DNA of 32,512 nucleotides, taken from the NCBI GenBank assembly GCA_035310145.1, contig DATGEL010000068.1, positions 1 to 32,512 of the forward strand, given 5' to 3'. This DNA is from Dehalococcoidia bacterium (GTDB lineage Bacteria > Chloroflexota > Dehalococcoidia > CAUJGQ01). Below, one piece after another: positions 1 through 8,064 of the stretch (positions are counted from its first letter, which is position 1; each line of letters starts with the position of its first letter). Made by a program: the position numbers and the translations under genes. The notes beneath the pieces were generated by a model, which saw only the letters and a list, made by a program, of their open reading frames with translations, was not told the origin of the DNA and made no database searches.

Positions 1-1567
1 CCAGCTCCGCGCCGGAGATGACATCGCCGCGCAGCCGGATCCCCAGCTGCGCGACCAGCGCCGCCACCGTCTGCGGGTTGTCGCCGCTGATGATCTTCGG
101 CTCGATGCCGAGTGCTGCCATCGTCGTGAAGGCTGTGCCGATCTCCGGCCGCAGCGCATCGGCGAGGACGATCAGCGCCAGCGCCTGGACCGGCTGCGCC
201 ACCGCGTCGCCGGCGATCGCGGCGGCCTCGGCAAAGATCACGCCGCGCTTTCCCGCCTGCACTACATCGCGGTAGGCCGCCTCCAGGTCTTCGGCGCCAC
301 CCGCGCACAGCGGCAGCACGGTCTCCGGGGCGCCGAGCAGGAAGGTGCGGCGCACGTCGTGCAGAGTAAGCGTGCGGGCGCTCCAACGCCGTGCCGAGCT
401 GAAGGGCACGCCTTCGGCGGATTCGGCGCCGTTTGAGCGGTGCGCGAAGGCCGCCGCCAGCGCATCCGCGGTGCGGCTCTCGCCCTCGCTGGCGGCGGCG
501 AAGGCACCGAGCCAGGGAAGGAGGTCGTCCTCGACTTCGCGCCACCGCACGTCGGCGACGCTGAGGACGTTGGCCGTGATCGTGCCGGTCTTGTCCAGGC
601 ACACGACATCGACGTAGTTGAGCGCCTCGACGGCCGCGATCTGCTGGACGATGGCGCCGCGCCGCGAGACACGCACCGCGCCGATGGCGAAGGCGACGGT
701 CATGCTCAGCAGCAGCCCTTCCGGCACGACCGACGAGATGGTAGCCGTCGCCGCCCGCACCGATTCGGCGAAGCCGCGATCCGCCACGTTGTAGGAGATC
801 AGCAGCAGCACGCCGAGCACCATGGTCGCCGTGAGCAGCACGCGCAGGATGCGGTTGAAACGGAGTTGCAGCGGGGTGAGGCGACGCACCAGCGTCTGCG
901 CCTCGAAGGTAAGCTGCTGGGCGTAGGCGCTCCCGCCCACCGCCTCGGCCGTGTACCAGCAGGTGCCGGCCGTGCAGAAGCTGCCCGATCGCAGTCGCGC
1001 TCCCTCGCGCCGGGCCACCGACTTCGCTTCGCCCGTCAGCAGTGACTCGTCGATCTCAGCCATTCCGGAGACGATCGGCCCGTCGGCGACAACCTGATCG
1101 CCGGGGCGCAGGGCGATCAGGTCGCCCTGCACGACCTCCTCGGCCGCGATACGCCGCGGTTCGCCGTCGCGCACGACCAGCGCCTGCGGCGCGGTGATGG
1201 CAACCAGTCCGCGCAGCATGCGCACCGCGCGGATCTCCTGGAACGTGCCGACAGCGATATTCGCGATCGCCACCAGCCCGACGAAGCCGGCATCCTGCGC
1301 CAGGCCGGCGTTGCGATCTACCACCGCCAGCACCAGCAGCGTCGCCACCAGCGAGCCGAGCACCAGGTTGAAGAAGGTCGTGGCGTTGGCGCGGAGGATG
1401 GCGAGGTCGGAGCGCTCGCGGCGTGGCACGCGGTTGGAGAGGCCGCGCAGGGCGCGCTCGGCTGCTTCGGCCGAGGTCAGGCCGCGCCTGGCGACCGAAG
1501 GTGGCGGACCGACTGCCTCGCTGGCGGCGGCCACTGCCTGGAGTACCAACCCTTCATCAGCGCTCAC
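1..1567 (-). CDS. Cation-translocating P-type ATPase (CtpE-like), N-terminal part, cut by window edge
   Basis: Membrane pump that couples ATP hydrolysis to cation transport. The reading frame runs from GTG at 1567 leftward through position 1 without a stop, giving 522 codons of a protein that normally has about 750-900. A GGAGGTAGGTC ribosome site lies directly upstream of the GTG. Visible landmarks are the actuator-domain motif TGE at residues 178-180, a membrane segment followed by VPEGLLLS, and the phosphorylation motif DKTGT with the acceptor Asp at residue 325. Part of the nucleotide-binding region follows, including 'SGDNPQT' near the C-terminal edge. The stretch around VPEG and 'VVCLDKTGT' resembles mycobacterial CtpE-type pumps, implicated in calcium transport, rather than heavy-metal ATPases; no CXXC metal-binding N-domain is seen. 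The transported ion cannot be fixed from this fragment. Confidence 0.93.
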   Translation of the reverse strand, partial: MSADEGLVLQAVAAASEAVGPPPSVARRGLTSAEAAERALRGLSNRVPRRERSDLAILRANATTFFNLVLGSLVATLLVLAVVDRNAGLAQDAGFVGLVAIANIAVGTFQEIRAVRMLRGLVAITAPQALVVRDGEPRRIAAEEVVQGDLIALRPGDQVVADGPIVSGMAEIDESLLTGEAKSVARREGARLRSGSFCTAGTCWYTAEAVGGSAYAQQLTFEAQTLVRRLTPLQLRFNRILRVLLTATMVLGVLLLISYNVADRGFAESVRAATATISSVVPEGLLLSMTVAFAIGAVRVSRRGAIVQQIAAVEALNYVDVVCLDKTGTITANVLSVADVRWREVEDDLLPWLGAFAAASEGESRTADALAAAFAHRSNGAESAEGVPFSSARRWSARTLTLHDVRRTFLLGAPETVLPLCAGGAEDLEAAYRDVVQAGKRGVIFAEAAAIAGDAVAQPVQALALIVLADALRPEIGTAFTTMAALGIEPKIISGDNPQTVAALVAQLGIRLRGDVISGAEL

Positions 1568-1661
1568 GACGACCTACCTCCACGCCGCACCGCGGCCGCG
1601 CGTGCAGTTCGCCGCTATGTTCAGTATGCCCGATTGGCCGGCGCTGCCCAGGCGGCCTTGG

Positions 1662-1702
1662 GACCGGCAGGGCGGAAGCTGCTCGCTTCCGCCCTGCCGG
1701 TC
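1662..1702. terminator. Perfect 18-bp inverted repeat (candidate bidirectional terminator)
   Basis: Arms 1662-1679 and 1685-1702 are exactly complementary, with a 5-nt loop at 1680-1684. The plus side is followed by only a short T-run (CCTTTCG), and the minus side has none. It lies about 95 nt upstream of the ATPase start and downstream of the small minus-strand gene ending at 2191. It could therefore end that transcript, or be a relic of a lost neighbour. The stem is certain; its role is inferred. Confidence 0.55.
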
Positions 1703-1781
1703 GCCTTTCGGCCGAATGCCGGGCAATTCAGCTCAATGCCGCTCACTCAAGCCGGTGGCCGACCGTGAGGTCGTTGTCCAC

Positions 1782-2000
1782 CCGCGTGACGCCGGCCGCG
1801 CTGGGGTGGCGATCCTGGACCGCGCGGCGCGGCACAACCTCGGCATCTCCAGCTTCGTGGCCGCCGGCAACAAGGCCGACGTCTCTACCGCCGACCTCGT
1901 GCACTCCTCGGAGGACGACGACGCTACAGGCGTCATCGCGGTTTAGGTGGAGTCGTTCGGCGATCCGCGTACTTTCGCCCGCAGGTTCCAAACGGTCGCC
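1782..2000 (+). pseudogene. Remnant of an ADP-forming acyl-CoA synthetase / CoA-ligase alpha domain, interrupted by TAG
   Basis: In one plus frame the translation reads 'GVAILDRAARHNLGIS' followed by 'SFVAAGNKADVS' and an acidic 'SSEDDD', then 'GVIAV', a TAG at 1944-1946, and in the same frame 'VESFGDPRTFARRF'. This order matches the CoA-binding/ligase region of ADP-forming acetate-CoA ligases and the related PatA-type acetyltransferases. Intact members there read roughly SFVSxGNKADVS...DLLxYxxDD...VIxLYxESFGxPRxFAR. The stop replaces the expected Tyr codon. No start, ribosome site, upstream nucleotide-binding domain or downstream ATP-grasp domain is preserved, so only about 70 codons remain recognisable. 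I infer a decayed gene fragment. Confidence 0.75.
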
Positions 2001-2190
2001 GTGGCCCTAGCAGGGCATGAACTGCCGGTGGTGGAGATGGTTTCCGCTACGGGCCGCTCAGGCCACGCCGAGCAGACCGGCGGGTCCGCCGCGCGCTCCG
2101 AACGAGCAGGTTCGCTGCGCGCCGAAGCCCTTCGGGGCGGGCAGGCACGGCCGCTGGTCGGCGGCCCGATCAGCTCAACCTGCCGCGTGC

Positions 2191-2400
2191 TCAGCCGCGG
2201 TCGCGCCGCCGCCTGCTGCCGCCGAATGCGCCCAGGAAGGGCGAACCCGCGCCCAGCAGGAAGCCGAAATCGTACCAATTACCCTTCTTCGTCAGATCAT
2301 AAAGGGGAAAGCCGCGCCAACCGCCGAAGGCATGAACGATGAGCACAATCCACGCCGTGAGACCGTTCCAGAAGCCCCAGAGCCAGTGCTGCCACCACAT
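2191..2400 (-). CDS. Small membrane protein, 69 aa, function unknown
   Basis: The product begins MWWQHWLWGFWNGLTAW and continues into a hydrophobic, aromatic-rich segment (about residues 5-28). An 'FPLYD' segment and a 'GNWYDFGFLLG' segment follow, and the tail is basic (SRRRRDRG). The Trp/Tyr/Phe-rich composition is unusual for a chance frame in such GC-rich DNA and suggests a conserved short membrane protein with one or two membrane-associated segments. An AGGGGGTC ribosome site precedes the ATG at 2400. It diverges from the oxygenase gene starting at 2680. I recognise the general style of small hypothetical proteins in high-GC bacteria but cannot assign a function. Confidence 0.72.
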   Translation of the reverse strand: MWWQHWLWGFWNGLTAWIVLIVHAFGGWRGFPLYDLTKKGNWYDFGFLLGAGSPFLGAFGGSRRRRDRG

Positions 2401-2605
2401 CGCTCAGACCCCCTGCGCGGCACCCTGCGCCAGCGTATGACCGGGTCGTATCACCGTCTGTCGGGTAGGGCAAGACAGGAACCGTTGCGGTTCCAACTGC
2501 GCCGCAGTTCTGCCGGTCCCGGATGGCCGCTGCCTCTCCTGGCGGCTGCGTGCCACTCCCTTCGATTTGTGGTGGAAAGACGCATCACCAAATCGCCGGG
2601 CGCCG

Positions 2606-2635
2606 TTGACCCCCTCGCGCCGGGCTCACTACGAT
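2606..2635 (+). promoter_or_regulatory. Sigma70-like promoter for the 2680-5768 unit
   Basis: TTGACC at 2606-2611 and TACGAT at 2630-2635 are separated by 18 nt. The expected transcription start falls near 2642, about 38 nt before the ATG at 2680. Both hexamers are one or two bases from consensus in an otherwise very GC-rich intergenic stretch. This is a sequence-match prediction only. Confidence 0.45.
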
Positions 2636-2679
2636 GGCCCAACGAAGCCGCTTGAGTCTCCACCGCGGGAGGGAAGGCT

Positions 2680-3561
2680 ATGACGGCGCTCAGCGTCGAC
2701 CGGCCGCTCGAGGAGTTGCTGACGCGGGCGCCCGTGATCGCGGGCGGGATGCAGCGGCTTGCCTTTCCCACAGCGCAGATCGAGATCCGCGAACGGATCG
2801 CTGCCGCGTTGCAGGAAGCGGGCATAATCGACGTGCCGCTTCCCTTCGAGAGCTTTCACGAGCGGGTGCGCCGCGGGCGCGTTGCGCCGCTCCAGGAGCT
2901 GGTCGATCCGCCGACCGTCCAGGGCAATCCAGCGATCAGGGAGGCGTACCACCGGCTCGTCAAGCTCATCGCGCGCGATCTGCTGCAGTTCGACGTGGTG
3001 TTTGAAGTGAACCCATTCCTACGCTTCCACGTGCCGGCGTCGCTGCCCCTGCGCTACCGAGCGCCCGACGGCAAACTGCTCGCCCATCACAACGACATCC
3101 TCGTGGGCGACCCGTTCGAGCAGATCAACTGCTGGCTGCCGCTGACCCGCTGCCGGGGTACAGCAGCGTTTCATATCTCAACGCTGGAGCAGAGCACGCC
3201 GCTGCTCCTGCGCTTCGCCGCGGAACAGGGCCTGGACGCGACAACGTTCATCGGCAGCCGCCCGCGCTTTTACGAGATGCTGGCCACCGAGCAGGCGTTC
3301 CAGGACGAAGTTGTAGGCATCTGCCGCCCGCTCGAAATCGACTACGGCGAGCTGCTCGTCTTCGACGCGCGCGTGCTGCACGCCACGACGGAAAACTTCG
3401 AAGCCTTCACCCGCATCAGCATCGACTTCCGCCTGGTGCCGCTGCCCCTCTACGAGCAGGGCGCCGCCCGCTGGCGGCAGAGCGCGGCCGCCACGGCAGC
3501 CGGTAGACCCGCGCCGCTGCGCGGCAGCTTCTATGATGAGCGCAGCGCCTTCGAGCTGTGA
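2680..3561 (+). CDS. 2-oxoglutarate/Fe(II)-dependent oxygenase-like protein (293 aa)
   Basis: Probable soluble mononuclear iron oxygenase. The jelly-roll facial triad is readable as H137-x-D139 within 'AHHNDI' and a distal H234 within 'VLHATTENF'. It is followed by R245 in 'TRISIDFR', the usual position of the arginine that binds the 2-oxoglutarate carboxylate. The segment between H-x-D and the core, 'FEQINCWLPLT', resembles StrG-like and phytanoyl-CoA-dioxygenase-like proteins of antibiotic and sugar pathways. The start at 2680 has a GGGAGGG ribosome site and a plausible promoter 45 nt upstream. It is followed 78 nt later by a VOC-fold gene on the same strand. The substrate is unknown; hydroxylation of a small molecule or modified amino acid or sugar is inferred from the family only. 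Confidence 0.78.
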   Translation: MTALSVDRPLEELLTRAPVIAGGMQRLAFPTAQIEIRERIAAALQEAGIIDVPLPFESFHERVRRGRVAPLQELVDPPTVQGNPAIREAYHRLVKLIARDLLQFDVVFEVNPFLRFHVPASLPLRYRAPDGKLLAHHNDILVGDPFEQINCWLPLTRCRGTAAFHISTLEQSTPLLLRFAAEQGLDATTFIGSRPRFYEMLATEQAFQDEVVGICRPLEIDYGELLVFDARVLHATTENFEAFTRISIDFRLVPLPLYEQGAARWRQSAAATAAGRPAPLRGSFYDERSAFEL

Positions 3562-3639
3562 GCATCCCGGCGGCCATCGCTCGTCTCTTCCCGGCCGGGC
3601 AGCCTGAAGTCTCACGGCTCAGTGGGAGGAGACGGCGGG

Positions 3640-4032
3640 ATGGAAGTCCAGAGGATTCGCTGGGCGGGGGTGCGCACGCACGACTTCGCCAGCACCGTGC
3701 GCTTCTTCAGCGAAGTGATGGGCCTCTCCCCGAACCAGACCGACACGACGAGGATGGCCGCGGGCTTCCGCCTGCCATCCGGGCAGCAGTTCGAGGTGTT
3801 CGGTCCGGCCTCGCGCTACTTCCCCTTGCACGGCTGCCCGGTGCTGGGCTTCGAGGTGGACGACGTCCACGCGGCGCGCCGGGAACTGGAGGCGGCCGGC
3901 GTCGAGTTCGTCAGCGAGGTGATCGAGGAGCCCAGCGGCGAGGCCTGGACCTACTTCCGTGGCCCCGACGGCGTACTCTACGAGCTGACGCAGCCCGAGC
4001 GCGGCTGGCCGCCATGGCGCACCGGAACGTAA
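3640..4032 (+). CDS. VOC-superfamily (glyoxalase/bleomycin-resistance/dioxygenase fold) protein, 130 aa
   Basis: Single-module protein of the vicinal-oxygen-chelate fold with two beta-alpha-beta-beta-beta halves. 'AGVRTHDFASTVRFFSEVMGL' spans the first strand and helix, 'GQQFEVFG' ends the first half, 'VLGFEVDDVHAARRELEAAG' opens the second, and 'YFRGPDGVLYELTQ' ends it with the typical metal-ligand Glu. I chose ATG 3640 over the in-frame GTG at 3622 because a GGGAGGAG ribosome site ends 8-9 nt before 3640 and the extra residues (VGGDGG) look non-native. It sits between the oxygenase and the PEP-domain protein and is probably co-transcribed with both. Members range from lyases and dioxygenases to antibiotic-binding proteins; the specific role is unknown. 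Confidence 0.85.
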   Translation: MEVQRIRWAGVRTHDFASTVRFFSEVMGLSPNQTDTTRMAAGFRLPSGQQFEVFGPASRYFPLHGCPVLGFEVDDVHAARRELEAAGVEFVSEVIEEPSGEAWTYFRGPDGVLYELTQPERGWPPWRTGT

Positions 4033-4109
4033 CGCACCGGCAACTCGACGGCGCGCCGTTCCGCCCCGGCAGCTGATCGGCCGGCCGCGCCGACGAAGGA
4101 GCAGCTTCG

Positions 4110-5768
4110 ATGACAGCAAATTTCAGCGCGAGGACCGCCGAGGGCGCCCCCGACGCGTTTCCCGTTACCTGGGAGAGTCCCGACGACGCCGGGCTCTCGT
4201 GGCGCTGGGACCAGAAGCACATGCCCGGCCCGATCAGCCCGCTGGGGATGGACCTCTGCCGGCTGAGCTTCGACCCGGGCATGACGCGCGGCATGCAGGC
4301 GATCGGCCAGCCGGTGTCCGTGCGCTCGCTGCGCCTCAACACGTTTCTCTACCAGGCGTGGGACGACGACTTCCCCCGGCTGCCGGCGGCGGTCGATGCG
4401 ATCCAGCGCGCCACCTTCGAGCGCGCGGTGCTGATGCCGCAACGCTGGGAGCAGGAGTTCCAGCCGGAGGTCGAGGCCGCCAGCAGCCGTCTGCTCGGCA
4501 CGCCCTACCCCCGCCTCTCGAACGCCGAACTGAACGAGCTGGCCGGCTGGACGATCGCGGCATCTGAACGCATGTGGGAGATCCACGGATCGCTGATGTT
4601 CGGCTGGCACATCACCGGCGTGTTGACCGATCTGTGCGCCCGGCTGCTCGGCTTCTCCGAGATCGAGGCGCTGGAGCTGATCCAGGGCGAGCACAACCTC
4701 TCCGTCGAAGCGGCGAGCCGCCTCTGGCATCTGGCGCAGGAGGCGTCGGCGCCGGTGCGCGACGCGATCCTCAGCCGTCCCGGCGCCGAGGTCTACGTCC
4801 GCCTGCCCGAACTCGAGGGCGGCCGCGCCTTCTTCCGCACCCTGCGCGAGTACGTGGCAGCCTACGGCTGGCGCAAAGACAACTTCGACATCGCCGACAA
4901 ATCATGGGCGGAGGAACCCTGGCGGGCGCTGGACAGCGTGCGGCTGATGCTGCTGACGGAGCTTGACCCGGCCGCGGGGCAGCGGCGGCAGGCGCAGCGG
5001 GCCGAGGCACGGCTGGCCGAGGCGCTGGCACGGCTTGCCGCGAACCGCGACGGCCTGGAAGAGTTCATGACCATCTACGACCTGGTCAAGCACGGCCCGC
5101 GCCTGCAGGAGAACCACAATCTCGTGCTCGATCAGAAGTTCCTCTCGCTCGCCCGCCTGCCCTTCGTCGAGGCCGGGCAGCGCATGGCGGCGGCCGGTGT
5201 GCTGGCGCACGGCGACGACGTGATCTACCTGACCGTCGACGAGATCCGCGCCTTCCTCGATGGAGACACGACGCCGCGGGGCGAAACAGCGCACGGGCGC
5301 CGCGAGGAGATGGAGCGCTGGCGCGGCGGCACGCCGCCCGCGTTGCTCGGCGGCGCGCCGCCGGAGCGTGCGCGGCACGACCTGGCCGGCGATGACGTCG
5401 GCGCCGAGCTGCCAGGGCAAGAGAAGGCCGGCGGCCTGCGCGGCCTGCCGGCGGCGCCGGGCGTCGTCAGCGGCACGGCTCGCGTGGTGCGGCTTTTGAG
5501 TGAAGCCGAGCGCATCCAGGCCGGCGACATCCTCGTCTGCGACATGACGACGCCGGCCTGGACGCCGCTCTTTCCGGCGCTGGGCGGCATCGTCGCCGAC
5601 ACCGGCGGCGCGCTCTCGCACTGCGCCGTGATGGCGCGCGAGTACGGCGTGCCCTGCGTGGTCGGCACCAAAGTCGGGACGCGCGTGATTCCGGACGGCG
5701 CCCGCATCAGCGTGGACGGCGGCAGCGGCGTCGTGAGCGTGGACTCGCCGGCCTCAGGAACGCATTGA
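4110..5768 (+). CDS. PEP-utilising-enzyme mobile-domain protein without an ATP-grasp domain (552 aa)
   Basis: The C-terminal ~100 residues form the swivelling phosphohistidine domain of PEP synthase, pyruvate phosphate dikinase and rifampicin phosphotransferase. It contains 'GGALSHCAVMARE' with the candidate phosphorylated His at residue 504, followed by 'YGVPCVVGT'. The N-terminal ~400 residues are mostly helical. They carry an opening block 'TWESPDDAGLSWRWDQKH' that I associate with stand-alone PEP-utiliser proteins; no nucleotide-binding ATP-grasp module is visible. A poorly conserved Gly/Ala/Arg-rich linker (about residues 380-445) precedes the mobile domain. An AGGAG site supports ATG 4110. 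It is the third gene of the plus-strand unit and ends 15 nt inside the convergent aminotransferase gene. A phosphotransfer role is inferred, and a partner kinase domain would be needed. Confidence 0.82.
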   Translation: MTANFSARTAEGAPDAFPVTWESPDDAGLSWRWDQKHMPGPISPLGMDLCRLSFDPGMTRGMQAIGQPVSVRSLRLNTFLYQAWDDDFPRLPAAVDAIQRATFERAVLMPQRWEQEFQPEVEAASSRLLGTPYPRLSNAELNELAGWTIAASERMWEIHGSLMFGWHITGVLTDLCARLLGFSEIEALELIQGEHNLSVEAASRLWHLAQEASAPVRDAILSRPGAEVYVRLPELEGGRAFFRTLREYVAAYGWRKDNFDIADKSWAEEPWRALDSVRLMLLTELDPAAGQRRQAQRAEARLAEALARLAANRDGLEEFMTIYDLVKHGPRLQENHNLVLDQKFLSLARLPFVEAGQRMAAAGVLAHGDDVIYLTVDEIRAFLDGDTTPRGETAHGRREEMERWRGGTPPALLGGAPPERARHDLAGDDVGAELPGQEKAGGLRGLPAAPGVVSGTARVVRLLSEAERIQAGDILVCDMTTPAWTPLFPALGGIVADTGGALSHCAVMAREYGVPCVVGTKVGTRVIPDGARISVDGGSGVVSVDSPASGTH

Positions 5769-7004
5769 CGCGGCCAGCGCCCGGCCCAACCGGCGCACGC
5801 CTTCCTCGATCTCTGGCACGGCGAGCATCGAGTAGCTGAGCCGCAGGTGCAGGCCGTCCTCGCGGTCGAGGTAGTACGGCCCGCCGCGCCGCGCCTCCAC
5901 GTGCTCGCGGCGCAGCGCCGCGTTCAGCCGCACGCCGTCGATGCCGGGCGCCAGCGTCAACCAGAGGAAGAAGCCGCCCTCCGGCCGCGTCCAGGTGGCG
6001 TAGGGCGTGCACTGCTGCGCCAGCGCCGCCAGCAGCCGGTCGCGGCGCTCGCGGTAGAGGGGAATCACCCGCTGCAGGTGCGCGTCCTGCCCCCCGCTCA
6101 GGCAGAACTCGGCCACCATGCGCGTGATCAGCGGGCTGATGTTGCCTTCCGCCGGCAGGGCATGCAGCACGGCGATCAGGTCGGCGCGGCCCGTCACCCA
6201 GCCGACGCGCAGACCGGTGGCCAGCATCTTCGAAATCGTGCTGAGCCGCAGCACGCCGTGGCCGCCCGTGAGCGTGAAGTAGGATGGCAGCCGTTCGCCC
6301 TCCACCCGGATCTCGCCGTAGGCGTCGTCCTCCATGATCAGTACGCGGTGGCGGTCGCAGATCGCGGCGATCGCCTCGCGCCGCTCCAGCGGGGCGGTGA
6401 GGCCGGTCGGGTTGTGCATGGTCGGCTGCGTGTAGAAGAGCCGCGGCGGATGACCGGTTCCCGTCAACCGCTCGATCGCCTGCTCAAGCGACGCCGGGAT
6501 CGCGCCGCCGTCGTCCATCTCCACGCCGGCCAGCGCCGCCCCGCAACTGCGCATCACGTCGAGGGCGCCGCCGTAGGTCGGTCGCTCCACCAGCGCCCCA
6601 TCCCCGGGATTGAGGAAGACGGTGGGGATGAGCTGGATCGCCTGGTTGCTGCCGCAGGTGAGGAAGAAGTTCTCCGGCCCGGCCGCCATGCCTTCCTGTG
6701 CCCGCAAGCGCTCGGCCAGCCAGCCGCGCAGCAGCAGGTTGCCGCGCTTGTCGTCGTACTGCAGCGCCAACGAGCCGTCCTTCTCCAGCGCGGCGCGTGC
6801 CGCCGCGGCCAGCCCCGCCAGCGGCTGCGAGGGCAGATCGGGATAGCCGGCGCCGAAGACGATCGAGTCGGGCGCGTCATACAGCTCGCGGCCGCCGTAC
6901 GCCGCCATCAGCTCCTTCGTCCAGCCGGAGACGATCTCGCTCGCGGCCGTCGCCTGCCAGAGGCCGCCGGGGATCGCGGTCGAGACGCCTTCACCGATCG
7001 TCAT
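5754..7004 (-). CDS. PLP-dependent aminotransferase, class I/II (LysN/MocR-like), 416 aa
   Basis: Fold-type I aminotransferase. The cofactor lysine is K259 in 'LRLSTISKMLATGLRVGW'. The NPTG element (N198) and 'IMEDDAYGEIR' (PLP-contacting Asp and Tyr around 226-229) are in the expected order, and the GSNQAIQL block near 118-125 matches the phosphate-binding region. Overall resemblance is to 2-aminoadipate/aromatic aminotransferases and to the catalytic half of MocR regulators, but no DNA-binding domain is present. A GAGGCGAGGG site precedes the ATG at 7004. It lies 61 nt downstream of the methyltransferase on the same strand and may be the last gene of that unit. Its 3' end overlaps the convergent PEP-domain gene by 15 nt. 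The amino donor and acceptor are unknown. Confidence 0.9.
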   Translation of the reverse strand: MTIGEGVSTAIPGGLWQATAASEIVSGWTKELMAAYGGRELYDAPDSIVFGAGYPDLPSQPLAGLAAAARAALEKDGSLALQYDDKRGNLLLRGWLAERLRAQEGMAAGPENFFLTCGSNQAIQLIPTVFLNPGDGALVERPTYGGALDVMRSCGAALAGVEMDDGGAIPASLEQAIERLTGTGHPPRLFYTQPTMHNPTGLTAPLERREAIAAICDRHRVLIMEDDAYGEIRVEGERLPSYFTLTGGHGVLRLSTISKMLATGLRVGWVTGRADLIAVLHALPAEGNISPLITRMVAEFCLSGGQDAHLQRVIPLYRERRDRLLAALAQQCTPYATWTRPEGGFFLWLTLAPGIDGVRLNAALRREHVEARRGGPYYLDREDGLHLRLSYSMLAVPEIEEGVRRLGRALAASMRS

Positions 7005-7065
7005 GAAACCCTCGCCTCTCGTGTGGGATGGCCCGACTCAGCGGAACTCTGCGCTGCCAGGCGGC

Positions 7066-8064
7066 TCAGCGGACGCCGAGCAGCAACGTGCGCTCCTCGT
7101 GCAGTTGCAGCGTGCGCAGCTCGCGCAGGCCCGCCTGGCGCAGCAGCTCCTCCGCCTCCGCATCGCTTTCCAGCCAGGCGCACTGCGTGTTGACGAAGAC
7201 CATCAGCGAGAAGAGCGCCGAGGACGGCGGGCGCACGCCGGCCGCGTCCAGCCGCACCTTCATCAGCGCCAGCGTGCCGCCGGGCGCCAACGCCCGCACG
7301 CCGCGCCGCACGATCTCCGCCTTCTCCGGCATGGGGAAGTAGTGCAGCAGGTCGTTGATCAGCACCAGGTCGAACGCGTTCTCCAAATCATGCGTGCGCG
7401 CGTCGCCCACGAGGAAGTCGAAGCGCTCGCGGTTGGGATTGTCCTGCTGGCGCTCGCGGCAGTAGGCGATGCTCTGCTCCACGTCGAGCACCGTGACGCG
7501 CAGCGCCGGGTTCAGCTCCAGCAGCCGCTCGCCGTAGTAGCCGTGGCCGCCGCCGAGATCGAGCACGCGGCGCAGCCGGGGGATCAGGTCCGCGAGCCGC
7601 CGCAGCATCGCCTCGGCGTGGGGCCGGTTGGTGCGGCGGATGCTTTCCAAATACGGCTGCACCGAGGCGCTCTGCAGCAGCTCACCGTAATAGGCCGGGC
7701 TGCTGCCGTCGCCGCGCACGATCTCGGCCAGCCGCAGCCAGTGCCCCGCCGCCTCTTTGTGGCGCAGGAACTGATCGCCGCGGTACTCCGGACCGTGCGC
7801 CAGCAGGGCGGCGAAGGCAGGCGGCAGCGCGAAGCCGCCGTCCTGGCGCAGGGTGAGAATGCCCATGCCGGCCAGCGGATTGAGCAGCAGGCGCAGCCGC
7901 TCCTCTTCGACGCCCAGCGCCCGCGCAATCGCGGACGCCGGCGCGCCCGCCGCCGGGATCAGCGAGAACACGTCCAGCTCCAGGGCGGCGAAGAGCAGCG
8001 CCGAGAGCCGGTAGACGGTGGCCAGCTCGAAGAACTGGTTGGCGGGGTCCTGTTCGCTCGTCAT
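7066..8064 (-). CDS. SAM-dependent O-methyltransferase with winged-helix dimerisation domain (332 aa)
   Basis: Two-domain small-molecule O-methyltransferase of the type seen in natural-product and bacteriochlorophyll/carotenoid pathways. The N-terminal ~110 residues form a helical winged-helix dimerisation module ('ATVYRLSALLFAALELDVF'). Then comes a class I Rossmann domain with SAM motif I 'VLDLGGGHG' at residues 167-175, an acidic end of strand 2 ('VLDVEQS'), 'FDLVLINDLLHYF' near 231-243 and 'LAPGGTLAL' near 259-267. ATG 8064 overlaps the TGA of the upstream WD40 gene in an ATGA arrangement, implying translational coupling. The acceptor is unknown. The coupling to WD40 proteins argues for a role in that operon rather than generic metabolism, but this is inference. 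Confidence 0.88.
   Translation of the reverse strand: MTSEQDPANQFFELATVYRLSALLFAALELDVFSLIPAAGAPASAIARALGVEEERLRLLLNPLAGMGILTLRQDGGFALPPAFAALLAHGPEYRGDQFLRHKEAAGHWLRLAEIVRGDGSSPAYYGELLQSASVQPYLESIRRTNRPHAEAMLRRLADLIPRLRRVLDLGGGHGYYGERLLELNPALRVTVLDVEQSIAYCRERQQDNPNRERFDFLVGDARTHDLENAFDLVLINDLLHYFPMPEKAEIVRRGVRALAPGGTLALMKVRLDAAGVRPPSSALFSLMVFVNTQCAWLESDAEAEELLRQAGLRELRTLQLHEERTLLLGVR

Noticed and set aside
7003-7193. A separate small gene between the aminotransferase and methyltransferase
   Set aside because: The gap is only 61 nt and the overlapping short frames lack ribosome sites and coherent composition.
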